Position numbers and translations under genes: made by a program. A stretch of 8,702 bases of DNA from Candidatus Sulfotelmatobacter sp. (GTDB taxonomy: Bacteria; Acidobacteriota; Terriglobia; Terriglobales; Acidobacteriaceae), in assembly GCA_030044775.1 (NCBI GenBank), contig JASICF010000102.1, positions 1-8,702 on the forward strand, written 5' to 3'. The notes beneath the pieces are model-generated. The model worked only from the letters and a program-made list of their open reading frames with translations. It searched no databases and was not told the origin of the DNA. Shown here piece after piece: positions 6,037-8,702 of the stretch (the first letter of the stretch is position 1; each line of letters starts with the position of its first letter).

Positions 6037-6041
6037 AGGAG
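6037..6041 (+). promoter_or_regulatory. Ribosome-binding site of rlpA
   Basis: AGGAG ends 6 bp before the ATG at 6048. It is among the strongest Shine-Dalgarno sequences in the window and fixes the rlpA start, ahead of a second ATG four codons further on. Confidence 0.8.
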
Positions 6042-6047
6042 AACTGA

Positions 6048-6551
6048 ATGCAAAGACGTATGGCTCATGGACTGATGGTCGCTGCGGTGATCGTCGGCCT
6101 GGGAGCGGCTCAGGGCCCGAACAGCTCGGAGGCAAGTTCAACCCCCAATATTCCTACGAAAACGCCCGAAAACCGCAAGCAGGCTACTAAGAAAGTCCCC
6201 TATCAAGTTGGAACAGCATCCTGGTACGGAGAGTACTTTGAGGGCAAGCCGACGGCGAGTGGCGAGAATTACGACATGTTCGACCTGACTGCGGCTCATC
6301 CTACGTTGCCGTTGGGGACCTACGTGCGCGTTACCAATCTGCACAACGGCAGGGCCGTGGTGGTAAAGGTAAACGACCGTGGTCCGATTGTCCCTGGACG
6401 GATCATAGACTTGTCCTACGGAGCGGCCCGGGTTCTGAAGTTCGAACATCGCGGGTTGCAAAGGGTCCGGTTGGACCTGGTCAAACCAAAGGCGGGGCAG
6501 CAGAGCTACGAGACCGTGGCTTTCAACCACCCACTAGCAGATCTGCCCTAA
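6048..6551 (+). CDS. rlpA: RlpA-like septal lytic transglycosylase, 167 aa, single domain
   Basis: RlpA proteins cleave glycan strands lacking stem peptides at the division septum. A signal peptide covers about residues 1-21 (MQRRMAHG, then LMVAAVIVGLGAA); there is no lipobox cysteine, so unlike E. coli RlpA this one should be soluble in the periplasm. A Ser/Thr/Pro/Lys-rich linker runs to about 50, and the double-psi beta-barrel domain spans 53-145. It contains GTASWYGEYFEGKPTASGE at 55-73, LTAAHPTLPLGTYVRVTN at 80-97, VNDRGP at 108-113 and GRIIDLSYGAARVL at 117-130. Glu73, Asp76, His84 and Asp110 are spaced as the residues needed for activity in the Pseudomonas enzyme (E120, D123, H131, D157, from memory), so it should be catalytic. 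The SPOR domain that targets many RlpAs to denuded glycans is absent; only about 20 residues follow the barrel. pyrF begins 19 bp downstream and is probably co-transcribed. Confidence 0.93.
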   Translation: MQRRMAHGLMVAAVIVGLGAAQGPNSSEASSTPNIPTKTPENRKQATKKVPYQVGTASWYGEYFEGKPTASGENYDMFDLTAAHPTLPLGTYVRVTNLHNGRAVVVKVNDRGPIVPGRIIDLSYGAARVLKFEHRGLQRVRLDLVKPKAGQQSYETVAFNHPLADLP

Positions 6552-6570
6552 ACGTTCTACACTGCCCGGG

Positions 6571-7326
6571 ATGATGGCCGCTCTGCCCAACCACATCCCG
6601 TCCATTTCCGGTACCTCCCTTCGGAAAAACGATCCGCGTTCGCGGCTGATTGTAGCCCTCGATGTCTCTTCGGCAGTCGCTGCGCAGAAAATTGTGGCGG
6701 CGCTCGGAGACTCAGCCCTCACTTACAAAGTCGGAATGCAGCTTTATACGGCCGAGGGACCGCAAGTGGTGCGGGATCTCGTAGCCTCGGGACGGCGGGT
6801 ATTTCTCGATCTTAAGTATCACGATATCCCAAACACGGTGGGCGCAGCTGTGCAAGAAGCTGCGCGGCTGGGCGTGAGTATGTTGACCGTTCACGCGGGC
6901 GGTGGCGGAAAGATGCTGCGCGCCGCGGTGGAGGCGGCACGCGCGGTTCATCCTGGGTTGCTGGTGCTCGGTGTAACGGTGCTGACCAGCCTGGATGAAC
7001 ATGATCTCGAAAAGGTGGGTTTTCGCGGAACAGTGAGAGATGAAGTGCTGCGCCTGTCGGCCCTTGCGCTGGCGAACGGATGCCGGGGCATTGTCACCTC
7101 GGCGCACGAGGCCTCGACGCTGCGCAGCGAACTGGGCGACGATTTTGCCATCGTCACCCCCGGGGTTCGTCCCGCCGGGAGCGGCCATGCCGATCAGGTT
7201 CGCGTGGTCACGCCTGCCGAGGCCATCGCCGCGGGCGCGAGCCACATTGTCGTCGGACGCCCAATCACGGAAGCGGCCGATCCGGCCGCCGAAGCACGAG
7301 CGATCCTTGGGCAGATTGGCGGGTAG
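6571..7326 (+). CDS. pyrF: Orotidine-5'-phosphate decarboxylase, 251 aa
   Basis: PyrF converts orotidine monophosphate to UMP, the last step of de novo pyrimidine synthesis. All expected signatures are visible: LIVALDV at residues 26-32 (Asp31), YKVGMQL at 52-58 (Lys53), the catalytic FLDLKYHDIPNT at 78-89 (Asp80, Lys82, Asp85), TVHAGGG at 106-112, VTPGVRP at 195-201 and the phosphate-binding VVGRPIT at 227-233. It belongs to the bacterial single-domain type and has a normal length. The first of two adjacent ATG codons at 6571 was taken; only a weak GGG precedes it, and the first 20 residues are poorly conserved, so the true start could be slightly downstream. It lies 19 bp after rlpA on the same strand, with no terminator between. 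The pairing with a cell-wall enzyme does not suggest a shared pathway. The toxin-antitoxin pair begins 120 bp downstream under its own promoter. Confidence 0.97.
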   Translation: MMAALPNHIPSISGTSLRKNDPRSRLIVALDVSSAVAAQKIVAALGDSALTYKVGMQLYTAEGPQVVRDLVASGRRVFLDLKYHDIPNTVGAAVQEAARLGVSMLTVHAGGGGKMLRAAVEAARAVHPGLLVLGVTVLTSLDEHDLEKVGFRGTVRDEVLRLSALALANGCRGIVTSAHEASTLRSELGDDFAIVTPGVRPAGSGHADQVRVVTPAEAIAAGASHIVVGRPITEAADPAAEARAILGQIGG

Positions 7327-7411
7327 AGTTCGCGCCTAAAATCTACACCCTCGCTCAGATATCCGCCACGCTTCCGAACTCGTTTGAGCGTTCTCCTGCT
7401 TAATGCCGATA

Positions 7412-7440
7412 TTGACCATTTATTTAGACTATGGTCTAAC
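7412..7440 (+). promoter_or_regulatory. Promoter of the toxin-antitoxin pair, giving a leaderless or nearly leaderless mRNA
   Basis: TTGACC (7412-7417) and TCTAAC (7435-7440) are separated by 17 bp. Transcription would begin around 7446-7448, at the antitoxin ATG itself (7447). No Shine-Dalgarno sequence lies between, which agrees with leaderless translation. Confidence 0.5.
7424..7439. promoter_or_regulatory. Palindromic operator overlapping the toxin-antitoxin promoter
   Basis: TTAGAC-TATG-GTCTAA is a perfect 6-bp inverted repeat lying between the -35 and -10 and over most of the -10. A second inverted pair, GACCAT (7414-7419) and ATGGTC (7431-7436), is nested around it. Phd/YefM antitoxins repress their own operons by binding such palindromes, so this is the likely autoregulatory site. 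Confidence 0.65.
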
Positions 7441-7446
7441 TCGGTT

Positions 7447-7686
7447 ATGAAGGAAGTCGCGATCTCCGAGTTCAAGGCAAAATGCCTCTCCATTCTCGAT
7501 GAGGTGCAAAAAACGAAAAAGCCCGTTCGGGTGACCCGCTTTGGCAAACCGGTTGCCGAAGTTATCCCTGCCTCCACGAATCCTCGCGCCGATTGGATCG
7601 GTTCAATGAGGGGAACATTTGAGATTTTGGGCGATATTGTCTCGCCAGCCAGCGACGAGCAAGACTGGGAGGTTCTTAGGGATTGA
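7447..7686 (+). CDS. Phd/YefM-family antitoxin, 79 aa
   Basis: The N-terminal half is a typical Phd/YefM DNA-binding domain: MKEVAISEFKAKCLSILDEV (1-20), then KPVRVTRFGKPVAEVIPA (25-42). The C-terminal part (about 48-79, MRGTFEILGDIV and an acidic end) would wrap around the toxin and block it. The family's role is to neutralise the partner nuclease and repress the operon. The start at 7447 was chosen over an in-frame upstream start at 7384 because the conserved domain begins there; the upstream part overlaps the promoter and operator. There is no Shine-Dalgarno sequence. The stop codon overlaps the toxin's TTG start by three bases, so the pair is translationally coupled. The length and layout match VapB partners of the Phd type found with PIN toxins. 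Confidence 0.92.
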   Translation: MKEVAISEFKAKCLSILDEVQKTKKPVRVTRFGKPVAEVIPASTNPRADWIGSMRGTFEILGDIVSPASDEQDWEVLRD

Positions 7687-8072
7687 ACCTTCTGCTCGAC
7701 ACGCATATCTGGCTGTGGAGCCTGGAGGACAACAAGCGCCTCGGAAAAAGGGTATTGGCGGAGTTGCGAAACCCAGAAAATCGCGTATGGATCTCCCCGA
7801 TCAGCATTTGGGAAGTGCTCTTGCTTCACGCTAGAGGACGAATTCATCTCTCGGCAGATCCCGGGACCTGGATCGCCCGCGCTACAGCTCCGATGTCGGA
7901 GGCGCCCCTGACGCACGAGATCGCATTCGCGGCGCAAAATCTGCCCTGGGACCACCAAGACCCTGCCGACAGATTTCTCGCCGCGACTGCCCAGGTATTG
8001 CGGCTGACTCTTATAACTGCGGATGCGAACTTGTTGGGGCTTGGAAACATTTCCAGCCTCGCGAACCGCTGA
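7683..8072 (+). CDS. vapC: VapC-family PIN-domain toxin (ribonuclease), 129 aa
   Basis: PIN toxins are Mg-dependent endoribonucleases that stop growth by cutting tRNA, rRNA or mRNA. The acidic active site is complete: Asp6 in LLLDTHIWLW (3-12), Glu44 in ISIWEV (40-45), Asp93 and Asp96 in HQDPADRFLAATA (91-103), and Asp114 in LITADANLL (110-118). Length is normal. The start is a TTG at 7683 that overlaps the antitoxin stop (TTGA); it is supported by the N-terminal LLLDTHIW motif lying directly after it and by GGGAGG at 7667-7672, 10 bp upstream. A TTG start and overlap should keep toxin output below antitoxin output. No in-frame stop or missing residue is seen, so the toxin appears intact. Target RNA cannot be predicted. 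Confidence 0.94.
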   Translation: MNLLLDTHIWLWSLEDNKRLGKRVLAELRNPENRVWISPISIWEVLLLHARGRIHLSADPGTWIARATAPMSEAPLTHEIAFAAQNLPWDHQDPADRFLAATAQVLRLTLITADANLLGLGNISSLANR

Positions 8073-8398
8073 TACTGTGGACGCGCCTTCCCCGCTCGCG
8101 CTCGATCCCTCGAGTTCGTCAACTGGCCCGCAACGTCTGGCCAACTGATGGTTGCGACAGAAACAAATAACGCAAGACGCATCTCTTTTCTTATCGCTCG
8201 CGCATCATAACTCTGCGGAGAGATCAGCGCGCAAATAAGCGGACGCTGGACCGGCCGGAGGCTGGCCGCAGCAATTCCCAAAATGTTTTTTGGCTCACGA
8301 TTCCTTGTGTGAATCCAGGTTTTGCACATTTTCTCCGGGTGTACAATCGGCTTAGATAGCACTGGTCAGCGCGCTTCGTTCGCCAGCTCGAGGTGCTC
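8073..8398. other. Intergenic region between vapC and the HPF-like gene
   Basis: The 326 bp hold no convincing gene; minus-strand frames here are continuations of frames antisense to vapC. Visible structure: a GC stem CGGCC-7 bp-GGCCG at 8252-8268, and an AT hairpin CCAAAA-TGTT-TTTTGG at 8278-8293, which ends in a T-run and could act as a weak terminator for the toxin-antitoxin transcript. The right-hand end carries the candidate promoter of the next gene. Confidence 0.5.
8322..8347 (+). promoter_or_regulatory. Candidate promoter of the HPF-like gene
   Basis: TACAAT (8342-8347) is a five-of-six -10 match. TTGCAC (8322-8327) upstream resembles a -35, but the 14-bp gap is shorter than the usual 16-18. 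Transcription would start near 8354, about 45 nt before the ATG. Confidence 0.35.
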
Positions 8399-8702
8399 AT
8401 GAATGTCCACATCAGTTATCGGATTCCTAAAACTCCTGCTTTAGAAAAGGAAATTCAACATCACATCGATAAGCTGCGCAAATGGCTGCAGGTGTTCCGG
8501 CCGGAACTGGTTCACCTGAAAGGCATGGTGGAAGAGGTCTCGGGACGCGAGGGCACGAGCGTTTCCTTGAATCTGCGACTTCCTTCCGGACAGATGGCGG
8601 CCCAGGCGAAAGCGCCGACCGCGCAGGGAGGGGTAAAGACCGCTTTCGACGAAATGCTGCAGCAGATCAAGAAACACAAAGACCTTTTACGCTCTGCGCA
8701 CA
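8399..8702 (+). CDS. HPF/RaiA-like (ribosome hibernation factor) domain protein, N-terminal 101 aa, runs off the right edge
   Basis: The visible residues follow the beta-alpha-beta-beta-beta-alpha order of the HPF/YfiA (S30AE) domain: strand MNVHISYRI (1-9), helix ALEKEIQHHIDKLRKWLQVF (14-33), strand LVHLKGMVEE (37-46), strands TSVSLNLRLPSGQMAAQAKA (53-72), and helix VKTAFDEMLQQIKKHKDLL (79-97) with the conserved lysine/histidine-rich KKHKD. Such domains bind the small ribosomal subunit in the mRNA/tRNA channel and silence it in stationary phase. The ATG at 8399 is preceded by GAGG with 5 bp spacing. The domain is nearly complete at the window edge, so what follows decides the identity: a plain HPF would end or carry a dimerisation tail, but I recall acidobacterial proteins where a similar domain is followed by an ECF-type sigma factor. 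That fusion cannot be seen here. Family membership is by fold pattern and recall, not search. Confidence 0.75.
   Translation, partial: MNVHISYRIPKTPALEKEIQHHIDKLRKWLQVFRPELVHLKGMVEEVSGREGTSVSLNLRLPSGQMAAQAKAPTAQGGVKTAFDEMLQQIKKHKDLLRSAH

Larger units (their letters stand above)
5614..6047. other. AT-rich intergenic region between thiD and rlpA
   Basis: These 434 bp hold the divergent control regions of thiD and rlpA. The middle, about 5700-5945, is strikingly AT-rich compared with the GC-rich coding DNA around it, and includes an A8 run at 5701-5708 and a TTACGTAA palindrome at 5906-5913. A 60-codon frame on the plus strand (5696-5878) has no family resemblance and no clear ribosome-binding site, so I do not call it a gene. 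The right-hand end contains the rlpA promoter described separately. No tRNA, riboswitch or other RNA was recognised. Confidence 0.6.

Noticed and set aside
7321..7350. Imperfect hairpin (GTAGA with TCTAC) after pyrF as a terminator
   Set aside because: Short stem, long loop and no T-run.
7194..8144. A 316-codon open frame on the minus strand across pyrF, the antitoxin and vapC
   Set aside because: It is antisense to three well-supported genes, and its translation has no recognisable domain and an arginine/serine-rich composition typical of shadow frames in GC-rich DNA.
1..8702. CRISPR array, tRNA or rRNA gene, transposase, or phage/defence cluster
   Set aside because: No regularly spaced direct repeats, no tRNA-arm motifs, and no protein of these classes apart from the single toxin-antitoxin pair.

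Overview
The window looks like an ordinary chromosomal segment from a GC-rich, Gram-negative-type bacterium, most likely an Acidobacteriota member of the Koribacter/Terriglobia type. The lineage is an inference from three things: the mix of genes (RlpA, a zinc-ribbon PspC protein, a secreted TPR protein, an HPF-like domain), dispersed intergenic repeats whose minus-strand translation contains the HPERS-type peptide, and remembered similarity to acidobacterial proteins. No search was run.

Layout. From the left edge to 3836 everything reads on the minus strand. In transcription order it is: a secreted TPR protein (3836-2589), a small zinc-ribbon/PspC membrane protein (2406-2092), an alpha/beta hydrolase (1888-1079), a 135-residue unknown protein (1042-635), and the N-terminal 184 residues of EPSP synthase AroA (553 to the edge). 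The last three are spaced 36 and 81 bp apart and could be co-transcribed. The gaps around the PspC gene hold two copies of a dispersed GTCATCC...GAGCGAAGCGA repeat, one carrying a perfect 8-bp hairpin. A run of 7-bp repeats sits just upstream of the hydrolase. A zinc-ribbon protein with a hydrophobic C-terminal half (4155-4697, plus) then converges with thiD (5613-4768, minus).

A 434-bp gap from 5614 to 6047, mostly AT-rich, separates thiD from a plus-strand pair: the secreted cell-wall enzyme RlpA (6048-6551) and orotidine-5'-phosphate decarboxylase PyrF (6571-7326), 19 bp apart. rlpA has the clearest promoter and ribosome-binding site in the window, with a 10-bp palindrome at the predicted transcript start. 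Next comes a compact Phd/VapC toxin-antitoxin pair (7447-8072). Its predicted promoter overlaps a palindromic operator and would make a leaderless or near-leaderless mRNA. A 326-bp gap with a candidate promoter leads to the start of an HPF/RaiA-like ribosome-hibernation-type domain (8399 to the right edge, incomplete).

The genes mix housekeeping metabolism (shikimate, thiamine and pyrimidine pathways) with envelope functions and one toxin-antitoxin module. I see no CRISPR array, rRNA, tRNA, transposase or phage gene, and no clear new multi-gene system. The more interesting signals are regulatory and repeat-based: the leaderless-type Phd/VapC promoter/operator, an ECF-like promoter before the PspC gene, the repeat pair and heptad run in the minus-strand cluster, and the incomplete HPF-like gene that may be part of a fusion.
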